Assembly: GCA_015482705.2 (NCBI GenBank)
Contig: JADMLA020000021.1
Coordinates: 68,793-132,792, forward strand
Reading direction: 5' to 3'
Length of the DNA: 64,000 nucleotides
Source: Prosthecochloris sp.
GTDB taxonomy: Bacteria > Bacteroidota > Chlorobiia > Chlorobiales > Chlorobiaceae
How positions within the stretch are numbered: the stretch's first letter is position 1; every line of letters begins with the position of its first letter. Under the pieces are notes generated by a model. The model did no database searches, was not told where the DNA came from, and worked only from the letters and a program-made list of their open reading frames with translations. The position numbers were made by a program, and so were the translations under genes. Of the stretch, positions 26,358 through 35,196 are shown one piece after another.

Positions 26358-26885
26358 TTACTCTAGACCTGTTTTATCCGTCTTATCGGCTATTACAAGA
26401 ATGGAACGAAAAACTTCCGCAACCCCCTGAATCATAAAAAGCATGAAACCAAGAGGGATAGCTGCTTTCAGCAGAAAACGGTAAGGAAGCCCTCCGGGAT
26501 CCGGTGACGATTCGAGAATACAGAAAGAATTACTGACAAACGACCATGAGGCAAACACGACAATGCATGTAAAAGGGAGAAGAAACAGTATCCCGCCGAC
26601 AATGTTGACAATCGCACGCTGTTTTTCAGTCAACCGAACATAGAGCACATCGACTCTGACGTGCTTGTTATGCTTCAACGTGTAAGCAGCCGAGAGAAGA
26701 AACAACAGTGAAAAAATATGCCATTCAAGCTCCTGAACGGCGACACTGCTCGATGAAAGCGCGTAACGGGTAAAAACATCGTAGATAACGACCAAGACCA
26801 GAAGCAGCGCCAACAAACTGACTGCACGACCTGTACGTTCTGTCAGGACATCGATTGCACGGATATATGCTTTCAAAAACCGCAC
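26358..26885 (-). CDS. dctQ: TRAP transporter small permease
   Basis: A 175-residue membrane protein with four hydrophobic helices and the DctQ pattern (VVIYDVFTRYAL; QELEWHIFSLLFLLSAAYTL; HVRVDVLYVRL; PLGFMLFMIQGVAEVFRS). It pairs with DctM next door. The start is a GTG with no visible Shine-Dalgarno sequence, but the family N-terminus fits. A terminator for the tRNA genes lies just upstream, so dctQM should have its own promoter in the short gap. Confidence 0.9.
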   Translation of the reverse strand: MRFLKAYIRAIDVLTERTGRAVSLLALLLVLVVIYDVFTRYALSSSSVAVQELEWHIFSLLFLLSAAYTLKHNKHVRVDVLYVRLTEKQRAIVNIVGGILFLLPFTCIVVFASWSFVSNSFCILESSPDPGGLPYRFLLKAAIPLGFMLFMIQGVAEVFRSILVIADKTDKTGLE

Positions 26886-26913
26886 GTATTGATGCTGGGT
26901 TTAAAGGGTATCA

Positions 26914-26936
26914 TAAAAAAAGCCGCATAAAGCGGC
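26914..26936 (-). terminator. Terminator after the tRNA-Lys/tRNA-Leu unit
   Basis: On the minus strand a GCCGC / GCGGC stem with a TTTAT loop is followed by seven T. It lies 16 bases beyond the end of tRNA-Leu. Confidence 0.8.
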
Positions 26937-26952
26937 CAAAAAGAATACCACG

Positions 26953-27034
26953 TGCCCGAGAGGAGATTCGAACTCCTACACCTTTCGGCGCTACCCCCTC
27001 AAGATAGTGTGTCTACCAATTCCACCACTCGGGC
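26953..27034 (-). tRNA. tRNA-Leu (anticodon GAG)
   Basis: An 82-base class II tRNA. The acceptor stem is GCCCGAG / CTCGGGC with discriminator A; the anticodon stem CTATC / GGTAG closes the loop TTGAGGG, giving anticodon GAG for CTC/CTT leucine codons. A short variable arm (GCGCCGAAAGGTGT region) and the T-arm GGAGTTCGAATCTCC are present. CCA is not encoded. It follows tRNA-Lys by about 40 bases on the same strand. Confidence 0.95.
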
Positions 27035-27076
27035 TTTAAAAAACGGCACCATAATCAACACATAGCGCCGATTTTG

Positions 27077-27149
27077 TGAGAATAGAAGGACTCGAACCTT
27101 CGACCCACTGCTTAAAAGGCAGTTGCTCTACCAACTGAGCTATATTCTC
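27077..27149 (-). tRNA. tRNA-Lys (anticodon TTT)
   Basis: A 73-base tRNA. Acceptor stem GAGAATA / TATTCTC with discriminator A, D-arm GCTCAGTTGGTAGAGC, anticodon stem ACTGC / GCAGT with loop CTTTTAA (anticodon TTT), T-arm GAAGGTTCGAGTCCTTC. CCA is not encoded. It is between the COX24-type gene and tRNA-Leu and probably co-transcribed with both. Confidence 0.96.
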
Positions 27150-27185
27150 AACCGAACATCCTTGAAACAGAATCGTACCAGCTTA

Positions 27186-27293
27186 CTACTTGTTCTGGTA
27201 TCTCAAGCGCTTCTTATGACGATTTTTACGACGCATCTTTTTGCGCTTGTGCACCGCCATTTTATGACGTTTTCTTTTCTTTCCGCAAGGCAT
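27186..27293 (-). CDS. COX24/AURKAIP1-type small basic (ribosome-associated) protein
   Basis: A 35-residue frame beginning MPCGKKRKRHKMAVHKRKKM and ending RYQNK. More than half of its residues are Lys, Arg or His. It matches the AURKAIP1/COX24-domain mini-proteins annotated in Bacteroidota and Chlorobiota (typical start MPSGKKRKRHK), whose mitochondrial relative is ribosomal protein mS38. By this likeness it should bind the small ribosomal subunit. It lies between rho and the two tRNA genes. It is short enough to be missed by length-filtered gene calling. Confidence 0.85.
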   Translation of the reverse strand: MPCGKKRKRHKMAVHKRKKMRRKNRHKKRLRYQNK

Positions 27294-27392
27294 ATATTAA
27301 ATGACTTTACTCTTGTTTTAAAGGCCATTAATATACGGCCTCCGTTCATAAAAAGCAAACCTCTTATTGAAAAAGGCCGTAAAAACCAGGGA

Positions 27393-28682
27393 TCAAGCGT
27401 TCATATACTTGAAGAACTCCTTGTTGTCCTTTGTCTCAACGATCTTTTCACGCATGAACTCCATGCACTCGATCGGATTCTTGTCAGCAAGGTATTTTCG
27501 CAACAGCCATGTCCTCGAGAGTTCTTCCTGAGAAAAAAGCAGCTCCTCTTTCCTGGTACCTGAACGTAATATATCTATAGCCGGGAAAATTCGACGCTCC
27601 GAGAGACGCCTGTCAAGAACCAGCTCCATGTTACCCGTTCCCTTGAATTCCTCGAAAATGACATCATCCATCCTCGAACCGGTATCGACAAGAGCAGTCG
27701 CGATGATGGTGAGGCTCCCCCCTTCTTCGATATTCCTTGCCGCACCGAAAAATCTTTTCGGCTTAGTCAGCGCATTTGCATCGATCCCACCCGAAAGGAT
27801 TTTGCCCGAATGAGGTATAATGGTGTTATGAGCCCTTGCAAGGCGTGTTATCGAGTCAAGCAGTATAACAACATCAGTCCCGACTTCTACAAGACGCTTT
27901 GCCTTTTCGAGCACCATATCGGCAACTTGCACATGGCGCTCGGGGTCTTCGTCAAAGGTGGAGCTCACCACTTCTGCCGGAACACTTCTTTCCATATCGG
28001 TAACCTCTTCAGGACGCTCGTCGATAAGCAGAACGATAAGATAAACCTCGGGATGGTTTTTGATAATTGCATTCGCAACCGTCTGTAACAGCATAGTCTT
28101 ACCAGTCTTGGGCTGTGCGACGATCAATCCTCTCTGCCCTTTCCCGATAGGAGTAAAAATATCCATAATTCTTCCGCAATATTCGTTCTGCGTAGTCTCG
28201 AGCCTCAGACGTTCGCGCGGAAACAGCGGTGTAAGATTATCGAAAAACGGCCGTTCTCTTGTAATCTCGGGATCCTTGCCGTCAATCGTATTGATTTTCA
28301 ACAGTGCAAAAAACCTTTCGCCTTCTTTCGGAGCGCGAACCTGACCGGACACGGTATCGCCGGTCCTCATATTGAAACGCTTGATCTGGGAAGGAGAAAC
28401 ATAAATATCATCGGGAGATGACAAATAGTTGTAATTGGCCGAACGAAGAAAACCATACCCTTCCGGAATGACCTGGAGCACCCCGGTATTGACCATCACC
28501 TGACCGTTTTCCGCACTACTTCCTTTCTGAGACTGCGCCTCGATGATTTTATATATCAATTCTTCCTTTCGTAATCCTGCTGTAACAACACCTATCTCTT
28601 TAGCTAAAGCATTCAACTCATGAACCTTCTTTTTCTGGAGCATGTTGATGTCCAGACCTTTAGTAACTGAATTGTTCGACAT
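27393..28682 (-). CDS. rho: Transcription termination factor Rho
   Basis: A 429-residue hexameric RNA helicase. It has an N-terminal Rho_N helical domain (KVHELNALAKEIGVVTAGLR), the RNA-binding cold-shock-like domain (GYGFLRSANYNYLSSPDDIY), and the ATPase domain with Walker A (QPKTGKTM, about residue 190), the VLLIDERPEEVTDM segment and the Q-loop region. It ends untranslated transcripts. No extra N-terminal insertion domain is present. A leader of up to 380 bases without a gene lies upstream. Confidence 0.97.
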   Translation of the reverse strand: MSNNSVTKGLDINMLQKKKVHELNALAKEIGVVTAGLRKEELIYKIIEAQSQKGSSAENGQVMVNTGVLQVIPEGYGFLRSANYNYLSSPDDIYVSPSQIKRFNMRTGDTVSGQVRAPKEGERFFALLKINTIDGKDPEITRERPFFDNLTPLFPRERLRLETTQNEYCGRIMDIFTPIGKGQRGLIVAQPKTGKTMLLQTVANAIIKNHPEVYLIVLLIDERPEEVTDMERSVPAEVVSSTFDEDPERHVQVADMVLEKAKRLVEVGTDVVILLDSITRLARAHNTIIPHSGKILSGGIDANALTKPKRFFGAARNIEEGGSLTIIATALVDTGSRMDDVIFEEFKGTGNMELVLDRRLSERRIFPAIDILRSGTRKEELLFSQEELSRTWLLRKYLADKNPIECMEFMREKIVETKDNKEFFKYMNA

Positions 28683-29063
28683 TATTATTTATTCATCTCT
28701 TATTATGGTTACAAAAACACAAGATTTGTCCGAAGCGGATAGAGGTACCGGAATAAAAGCCGGATATTAACCATGTAAACCATGCAAAAAAAAAGTGGTA
28801 CTCATGGAATAAAAAGCGCTGCGATGTGCTATAACAGCCTGAAAAGAAGCTATAAACGGAAGTTGTAACGTTGAAAATAGGCCTTGGTGTATTTCTGACT
28901 CATGTGATGGCCGCAACCTTGAAAACGGAAGCATGATAGATGGAGCATGAAACTATTATTTTAAATATACAACTTTTCCTGAATCCTGAAAAAAGCAGCC
29001 CGCATGACTTTTCAGGTGACAAAAAGCGACCTCATGAATATCAAGCCACACCTTACAGGCACT
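28683..29063. other. Non-coding region between folC and rho
   Basis: About 380 bases with no convincing coding frame on either strand. It must contain the end of the folC transcript and the promoter and leader of rho. A possible hairpin (CCTGAAAA ... TTTTCAGG) lies near 28978-29012, in a position to end folC transcripts. Small inverted repeats such as CCGG-CTTTTATT-CCGG near 28748-28765 occur in the presumed leader. Confidence 0.4.
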
Positions 29064-30335
29064 TCAACAGCCCATTAGTCCCAAAACCTCTCCCGCCAAA
29101 TAAAATGAGCCGGTAATCAGAACAAGATCATCTTTTTCTACCGTACATTCGATAATATCCAATGCCTCACGAACCGTTGCGGCAACGGTCACCTCAGCCC
29201 CTTCTTCTCTGCACAAATCACCTAGCTCGGCAGCCGTCATTCCCCTTTCAGTAAGAAGATCGACGGTTATAATATGCGATGTCATCGTTTTCAGGTGCCG
29301 GACAATCCGTCCAGCCTCCTTGTCACGAACCAGTCCCAACAAAACAACGACATTACGGTAAGCCCCACGCATTGCGCATAAGGTATGAACACTTTTTTCG
29401 ACTCCTGCAGGATTATGCGAAACATCGAGCAGTACGTCGGGTTGTCTTGATATACGTTCAAGCCTTGCCCTGTAACCGAATCGCCGCATCGACAACAATC
29501 CCTGCCTGATTGCAGATTCATCCATTCCGATCTCGCTGGCCGCCAAAACGGCAAGCGAAAGATTGGATGCATGAAAATCACCAGTCACCGGAGCCACAAG
29601 GTTCTTCATACTCAGCCCGGGAGCTTCGAGAGAAAATTCGAGCGTTCCTACACCGGCACCATGTACAATGCATTCTGCCGATTCCTGAAGCACCCTCACT
29701 CTTGCGCCGACAGCATCGGCACGATCAAGAATTATCTCAAGCGCCTCAGGGTCCTCCACAGCTGTGTAAACGCTTGCTCCTTTTTTGATGATAGCGGCTT
29801 TTTCAGCCGCTATTTCACCAATCGTATCACCAAGCCAGATGGTATGATCCTCACTTATGCTCGGTATGATGACATGATCGGGGTCAACCACATTCGTGGC
29901 ATCCAGCCTGCCGCCCATCCCGGTTTCAATAACCGAGATTTCCGCCTGCATCTCACAGAAATACATGAATGCAATTGCTGTGGTAGCCTCGAAAAACGTC
30001 GCATTTCCCTCGGTAACGGTGCTTTCGAGTACCGAGCAATATTCTGCGACCCGCGATTCTGATATCATATCACCATTGATGCGGATACGTTCGGTATACG
30101 AGAGAAGATGGGGTGAGGTATACAGCCCGGTTCTATATCCACCCGCACAGCATATTGCCGCCAATGAACTGGCTACCGCTCCTTTTCCGTTAGTACCGGC
30201 TATATGAACAACCTGCCCAAGGCGCCTCTGCGGCTCACCGACCGCATCTAACAGCTTAAGCACCCTTTCCAGACCGGGCTTCATGCCGAACCGATGAAGA
30301 GGAAAAAGAAAATCAATTGCATCCTGGTACTTCAC
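29064..30335 (-). CDS. folC: Folylpolyglutamate synthase / dihydrofolate synthase
   Basis: A 423-residue Mur-ligase-family enzyme. The ATP loop is VHIAGTNGKGAVASS, followed by the family segments TSPHLLSYTERIRING and ETGMGGRLDATNVVDPD and by LDVSHNPAGVE in the C-terminal domain. It adds glutamate to dihydropteroate and folates. The start is a GTG preceded by GAGGG 8-9 bases upstream. ruvA lies upstream on the same strand with a gap of 35 bases, so co-transcription is likely. Confidence 0.93.
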   Translation of the reverse strand: MKYQDAIDFLFPLHRFGMKPGLERVLKLLDAVGEPQRRLGQVVHIAGTNGKGAVASSLAAICCAGGYRTGLYTSPHLLSYTERIRINGDMISESRVAEYCSVLESTVTEGNATFFEATTAIAFMYFCEMQAEISVIETGMGGRLDATNVVDPDHVIIPSISEDHTIWLGDTIGEIAAEKAAIIKKGASVYTAVEDPEALEIILDRADAVGARVRVLQESAECIVHGAGVGTLEFSLEAPGLSMKNLVAPVTGDFHASNLSLAVLAASEIGMDESAIRQGLLSMRRFGYRARLERISRQPDVLLDVSHNPAGVEKSVHTLCAMRGAYRNVVVLLGLVRDKEAGRIVRHLKTMTSHIITVDLLTERGMTAAELGDLCREEGAEVTVAATVREALDIIECTVEKDDLVLITGSFYLAGEVLGLMGC

Positions 30336-30370
30336 TCACTCTACCCTCATATGATTCTATGAAAAGCCGA

Positions 30371-30973
30371 TTAAGGAGTTCGAATGGCAAGTAATGACTC
30401 TCTGACCAGATCCTCGACTTGTGGATTTTCAAGATGCACCTGTGACTCGATAACCGCCTTCAAAGCGACAGTTTTTGAAAAACCGAGCGTCAACAAAGCG
30501 TTCAGAGCATCGTCTCGCACGGAATTTTTCGATAGAGCTGATGATGGTTTCGCCCCCCCCGACGGCCGGAGCTTGAGTATTCTGTCCCGCAGTTCAAGAA
30601 CAATTCTCGCCGCAGTTTTTTTCCCGACTCCAGAAATCTCAAAAAGTCTTTCCGGCATGTTCGAAACGATTGCTTCCTGTATCTCCAGAACCTGCAATCC
30701 GGAAAGAATAGCGAGCGCAAGCTTTGGTCCAACACCAGAAATAGAGAGCAGTAGCCTGAAAAGCTGACGCTCTTCCTCATCAAAAAAACCATAAAGCTGC
30801 ATCAGGTCTTCTTTGACGTGTAGATGCGCCAAGACCCGCACAGTCTCCCCCGGCTCAGGAAGCTGATGATACGTGGCTGAAGAAATAAGCAAACGATACC
30901 CTACACCGGCAACATCGACAACCATCTCGTCCGGTAAAGCTTCAACCAACTCTCCACGAAAATATGCAAACAT
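30371..30973 (-). CDS. ruvA: Holliday junction branch-migration protein RuvA
   Basis: A 200-residue protein with the N-terminal OB domain (MFAYFRGELVEALPDEMVVD), two helix-hairpin-helix motifs (LLSISGVGPKLALAILSG; ISGVGKKTAARIVLELRD) and a C-terminal domain III (DALNALLTLGFSKTVALKAV) that contacts RuvB. It binds four-way DNA junctions and loads the RuvB motor. ruvB is not in the window. It forms a likely unit with folC. Confidence 0.95.
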   Translation of the reverse strand: MFAYFRGELVEALPDEMVVDVAGVGYRLLISSATYHQLPEPGETVRVLAHLHVKEDLMQLYGFFDEEERQLFRLLLSISGVGPKLALAILSGLQVLEIQEAIVSNMPERLFEISGVGKKTAARIVLELRDRILKLRPSGGAKPSSALSKNSVRDDALNALLTLGFSKTVALKAVIESQVHLENPQVEDLVRESLLAIRTP

Positions 30974-31081
30974 TAAAGTATCTATGGATCCGGTGATTCT
31001 TCCGACTTATTCAAAGGCACGGAACGTTACCGGATAGCATAATAGAAGAATGACAATGCACAAAAAGAGGGGGCAAAAAAA

Positions 31082-31357
31082 CTACTCTGCCGTCATATAT
31101 TTGTTGAGCATCCTCGAAAGCTGTGATTTTTTCCTCGATGCTTTGTTAGGGTGAATATAGCGCTTCACACCCAGCCTGTCAAGTTTCTGAACAGCCGAAC
31201 GATATGCAGATTCAACCTCGCTCTTGTCGGCATTGGTATCTATCAGCTTTTGGACATTCTTTACAAGCACCTTCAGCTCTTTTTTTCTTGCCCTGTTTCT
31301 TTCGTTGCGCCGTGCAGACTGACGGAGCCTTTTTTCAGCTGACTTGTGTAATGGCAT
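31082..31357 (-). CDS. rpsT: 30S ribosomal protein S20
   Basis: A 91-residue basic helical protein with the S20 pattern MPLHKSAEKRLRQSARRNER and NKASRKKSQLSRML near the C-terminus. It binds 16S rRNA early in 30S assembly. Length is normal for the family. A gap of about 110 bases separates it from ruvA downstream. Confidence 0.95.
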   Translation of the reverse strand: MPLHKSAEKRLRQSARRNERNRARKKELKVLVKNVQKLIDTNADKSEVESAYRSAVQKLDRLGVKRYIHPNKASRKKSQLSRMLNKYMTAE

Positions 31358-31795
31358 AAAACGTAACTTTTATAGTAATAGCTAATATTGCGATATCGGG
31401 CTGCATCGAACAGTGTTGCCTGACTGCAAATTCATTTGCTGCAAGACAGTTTTATCAGTTCCCAGAAGCCCTTGCATCAAAAACCTGGATAAAAGGCCTT
31501 AAATATATAAAAGCGTTTTCTTATTCCAAAACGTGAAATTCCGATTTCGGTATTTTCAAATCAGGAACCCGCACACACCTTACCGGCACCTCCACATAAT
31601 TCATTCTACCGCGACCCGCCTCTCCCTTAATCCGCCTGACAAACCGACCGGCATACACATCAAATTCATGGAGGCCCTCTACGTTCAAAGACTTTTCACT
31701 ATATTGCCTCAGTTCCGCTGTCAAACACTTCATGCGCACTCAGCATATCAACATCTATTGAAAAAATATCCAATCCAAACAAAGATTCAACCCTC
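31358..31795. other. Intergenic region between rpsT and the glmM-like gene
   Basis: About 440 bases between two divergent genes. It should hold both promoters. The only coding candidate is the small minus-strand frame listed separately at 31521-31733; the overlapping plus-strand frame (31533-31799) looks like its shadow, having atypical composition rich in His, Arg and Pro. Confidence 0.4.
31521..31733 (-). CDS. Possible small hypothetical protein (70 aa)
   Basis: A 70-codon frame starting MKCLTAELRQYSEKSLNVEG and ending KIPKSEFHVLE. Composition is protein-like, with mixed charged and hydrophobic residues and only one Trp-free stretch, but no Shine-Dalgarno sequence is evident and I do not recognise any family. 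It lies in the divergent gap between rpsT and the glmM-like gene. It may be a real small gene or chance. Confidence 0.35.
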   Translation of the reverse strand: MKCLTAELRQYSEKSLNVEGLHEFDVYAGRFVRRIKGEAGRGRMNYVEVPVRCVRVPDLKIPKSEFHVLE

Positions 31796-33217
31796 ATGAG
31801 CTTAATGATAAGCGTATCGGGTATCAGGGGCATCGTCGGAGAAAGCCTTTCGCCAGAAAACCTTGTAGCTTTTTCACAAGCGTTTGCAACGCTGCTGCAT
31901 GGACAGGGACAAAAAAACGAAACAGGAGAAAATTTCATTCCGAAAGTCGTTATCGGCAGGGATACCCGTCCAACCGGAGATGCTATAGCAACACTTGTCG
32001 GCAGTACAATGACTCTGTGTGGTTGCAATGTTATCGATCTTGGCATAGCAACCACGCCGACCGTTGAAATCGCCACTGCTGCGGAACAGGCTGATGGCGG
32101 CATTATCGTTACAGCTTCACATAATCCGGTTGAATGGAACGCTTTGAAACTGCTCGACAGGAAGGGAGAATTCCTCGATGAAAGTGCCGTTCAACAGTTG
32201 CTCGATATTTTCGGAGAAAAAAAGTTCACACTTGCCGACTGGAAACATGTTGGCACCCTGGAACAAAAGCACGATTATGACGGAGAGCATATCAGGAGAA
32301 TCCTGTCACTCCCCTGTATCGACAGGGATACAATCGCGGCGCAACGTTTCAGAGTTCTGATAGATGCGGTTGAAGGAGCCGGGTCATCGATCGTCCCTGA
32401 ACTATGCCGGCAGCTGGGGGTAGAAGAGATCGAAACAATATCATGCAACGGAACCGGCATCTTTCCCAGAAACCCCGAACCTCTTGCAGAGAATCTTGTC
32501 GAAACCGTCGATTGCTTGAAGAAAAAGCAGTGCGATTTTGCCATAGTTGTCGATCCCGACGTCGACCGGTTAGCGCTGATTTGTGAAGATGGGGCTCTTT
32601 TCGGTGAAGAATACTCGCTGGTAGCCTGCGCTGACTTTTATCTGCAGCACAAACAGGGCGATATAGTGAACAACCTTTCAAGCACCAGGGCACTTCGGGA
32701 TATAGCGAAAAAACACGGACAAACGTGCTACAGCTCCAAGGTGGGAGAAGCGAACGTTGTGACGTTGATGAAAAAACGGAAAGCGGTAATCGGTGGAGAA
32801 GGCAATGGAGGAATCATTCTTCCCGAACTGCATTACGGGAGAGATGCGCTAGTAGGCATAGCCCTCATACTCCAGGCATTGGCCGAGTGGCGAGAAAAAG
32901 ATTCCGCAAACCGCACAATTTCCGGTTTCAGAAAACAATACCCGGATTATTTTATGGCGAAACAAAAGGTCCGGCTCTCTGACAAACCGGAAAACCTCCA
33001 GGACCAGTTATTGACGATTGCATCAGCATTCCCTGAAGCATCAATCAATACAGAGGACGGTATGAAACTTGATTTTCCTGAAGAGTGGGTACACATAAGA
33101 CCCTCAAACACTGAACCGATACTAAGAATATACACTGAAGCCAAAAGCATGGAACGGGCGGAAAAGCTGGCAGAAACATTCATCCGGGAGATCGGATCGA
33201 AGATCGATACATTGTGA
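31796..33217 (+). CDS. glmM: Phosphoglucosamine mutase / phosphohexomutase
   Basis: A 473-residue alpha-D-phosphohexomutase with all four family sites: phosphoserine loop TASHNP (Ser108), metal loop DPDVDR, sugar loop GGEGNGG, and phosphate loop RPSNTEP. The N-terminus (SVSGIRGIVGESLSPE) is that of GlmM and archaeal-type ManB/GlmM enzymes. It probably converts glucosamine-6-P to glucosamine-1-P for UDP-GlcNAc; specificity for mannose or glucose phosphates cannot be excluded. The ABC exporter gene starts 19 bases after it. Confidence 0.85.
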   Translation: MSLMISVSGIRGIVGESLSPENLVAFSQAFATLLHGQGQKNETGENFIPKVVIGRDTRPTGDAIATLVGSTMTLCGCNVIDLGIATTPTVEIATAAEQADGGIIVTASHNPVEWNALKLLDRKGEFLDESAVQQLLDIFGEKKFTLADWKHVGTLEQKHDYDGEHIRRILSLPCIDRDTIAAQRFRVLIDAVEGAGSSIVPELCRQLGVEEIETISCNGTGIFPRNPEPLAENLVETVDCLKKKQCDFAIVVDPDVDRLALICEDGALFGEEYSLVACADFYLQHKQGDIVNNLSSTRALRDIAKKHGQTCYSSKVGEANVVTLMKKRKAVIGGEGNGGIILPELHYGRDALVGIALILQALAEWREKDSANRTISGFRKQYPDYFMAKQKVRLSDKPENLQDQLLTIASAFPEASINTEDGMKLDFPEEWVHIRPSNTEPILRIYTEAKSMERAEKLAETFIREIGSKIDTL

Positions 33218-33236
33218 CAGCACAAGAACAGATTCT

Positions 33237-35066
33237 ATGATGAACGACGAGAAAGGCACGAAAAAAGGATTTCAGCAACAAACAGACGAACTGCTTTCGA
33301 GCGGCGGGAAGAAATCCAATGACCGTTACATCATCTCACGACTCTTTTCATACGTCAAGCCCTACAAGGGACTGCTTTCCTGGGCAATCGTCATAACCCT
33401 TGCAGGTTCGGTTCTGGGTCCCTTGAGACCGTATATCACCAAGTTGGCCATCGACGACTACATCGCTCAAGGCAACATCAACGGGCTCGCATTAATAAGC
33501 CTCGTGCTATTGGGAATTATACTCCTGGATGGCCTGAAGCAATATGTAGCGACCTTTCTCACGCAGCTTATCGGTCAGAAAGCCGTTCTCAACCTGAGAA
33601 TGGATATTTTTCGGCACCTGCAGAAACTTTCCATCAGATTCTACGACCGAAATCCGGCTGGCAGGCTTATCACAAGGGCAACCAACGACGTCGAAGCACT
33701 CAATGAAATGCTTTCGAGCGGTGTCGTTACGATCATCGGCGACATTATGCAGCTTTTGTTCATCGTTCTTCTCATGTTCTTCATCGATTGGGAGTTGACA
33801 CTGATCGTTTTAAGCATTCTCCCCTTGATGATCTATGCTACGCTCACCTTCAAAAGCAAAGTGCGAAAAGCATTTCAGGACGTGAGGGGACACCTCGCCA
33901 GACTCAATTCTTTCTTTCAGGAACATGTTTCGGGCATCAATATCGTCCAGCTTTTCGACCGGGGAGAAAGCGAATACAAGAAACATGCTTCAATCAACAA
34001 GGAATACCGGAACGCCAACATCAAAACCGTTTATTACTTCTCGGTATACTACCCGCTTATCGAACTGCTCAGTTCCGTAGCAGCTGGACTTGTGATCTGG
34101 TATAGCGGGGTACGCATGCTGAAAGGAGACATCACTCTTGGAATCGTCATCTCTTTTGTGCAATACATCTGGCTCTTTTTTCGTCCTCTTCAACATCTTT
34201 CCGACCGGTTCAATATTCTTCAGACGGCACTCGCAAGCTCAGACCGCATTTTCAGGCTCCTCGAAGAACAGGACACGGCTAAAGAACCCGAAAATCCCAA
34301 AACAATCGAGTCTTTTCGGGATGAAATCGCCTTTACGAACGTCTGGTTTGCCTACAACAACGACAACTGGATACTCAAAAACATCTCTTTCAAGGTAAAA
34401 CGTGGAGAAAAAATAGCCATTGTGGGCTCGACAGGAAGTGGAAAAACCACCATCATCAATGTTCTTTCGAAACTGTATGATCAACGAAAAGGCTCGATTA
34501 CCATTGACGGCATCGAACTGTCACGAATACCGGAACAATCACTTCGAAAGATAGTCGGCGTCGTCATGCAAGACGTGTTTCTTTTTTCAGGGACCATCAG
34601 GGAAAATCTCTCGTTCGGCAACCCTCGAGCTTCCGATGAAGAAATCCGCAACGCAGCAAAAACCGTCGGTGCCGATCGTTTCATTGAAAAACTTCCGGGT
34701 GGTTACGAGTATCGGGTCAACGAAAACGGATCGGGACTTTCGGCTGGCCAGAAACAGCTCATCGCGTTTGTTCGAGCCTTACTGTACAATCCGGAGATAC
34801 TTGTCCTCGATGAGGCGACCAGCTCGGTTGATACCGACACTGAACAGCTTATAGAAGCTGCGACCGCTAACCTGATGAAAAACCGCACATCGATCATCAT
34901 TGCACACCGCCTTTCGACAGTACAGCATGCCGACAGGATTATCGTCATGCACAAAGGCACCATCAAGGAGAGTGGTTCCCATCAGCAACTGCTTGCAAAA
35001 AAAGGGCTCTATTACAAGCTCTACCTCCTGCAGCACCCTGAAAAGATACACCTGCAGACAGGGTAA
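33237..35066 (+). CDS. MsbA-like ABC exporter (fused permease and ATPase)
   Basis: A 609-residue half-transporter. Six transmembrane helices (about residues 40-330) form the type I exporter domain. The ATPase domain shows Walker A GSTGSGKTT, signature LSAGQKQ, Walker B ILVLDEATSSVD and the H-loop IIAHRLS. The signature has Ala in place of the first Gly of LSGGQ, which is common in this subfamily. It works as a dimer and may flip lipid A, lipids or drugs; its place after a nucleotide-sugar gene is weak support for an envelope role. Confidence 0.9.
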   Translation: MMNDEKGTKKGFQQQTDELLSSGGKKSNDRYIISRLFSYVKPYKGLLSWAIVITLAGSVLGPLRPYITKLAIDDYIAQGNINGLALISLVLLGIILLDGLKQYVATFLTQLIGQKAVLNLRMDIFRHLQKLSIRFYDRNPAGRLITRATNDVEALNEMLSSGVVTIIGDIMQLLFIVLLMFFIDWELTLIVLSILPLMIYATLTFKSKVRKAFQDVRGHLARLNSFFQEHVSGINIVQLFDRGESEYKKHASINKEYRNANIKTVYYFSVYYPLIELLSSVAAGLVIWYSGVRMLKGDITLGIVISFVQYIWLFFRPLQHLSDRFNILQTALASSDRIFRLLEEQDTAKEPENPKTIESFRDEIAFTNVWFAYNNDNWILKNISFKVKRGEKIAIVGSTGSGKTTIINVLSKLYDQRKGSITIDGIELSRIPEQSLRKIVGVVMQDVFLFSGTIRENLSFGNPRASDEEIRNAAKTVGADRFIEKLPGGYEYRVNENGSGLSAGQKQLIAFVRALLYNPEILVLDEATSSVDTDTEQLIEAATANLMKNRTSIIIAHRLSTVQHADRIIVMHKGTIKESGSHQQLLAKKGLYYKLYLLQHPEKIHLQTG

Positions 35067-35196
35067 TATTCTGTGGAGTGTTGTTTTTTTGAGCTGTTGA
35101 GAGGTGATTGCGTGTATAGTGTATACAAAGCACACGAGGATTTCGAGTACCGCCTAATGAAGTAATCAGGTTGCGCAACAGATGTATAGAGGCGTT

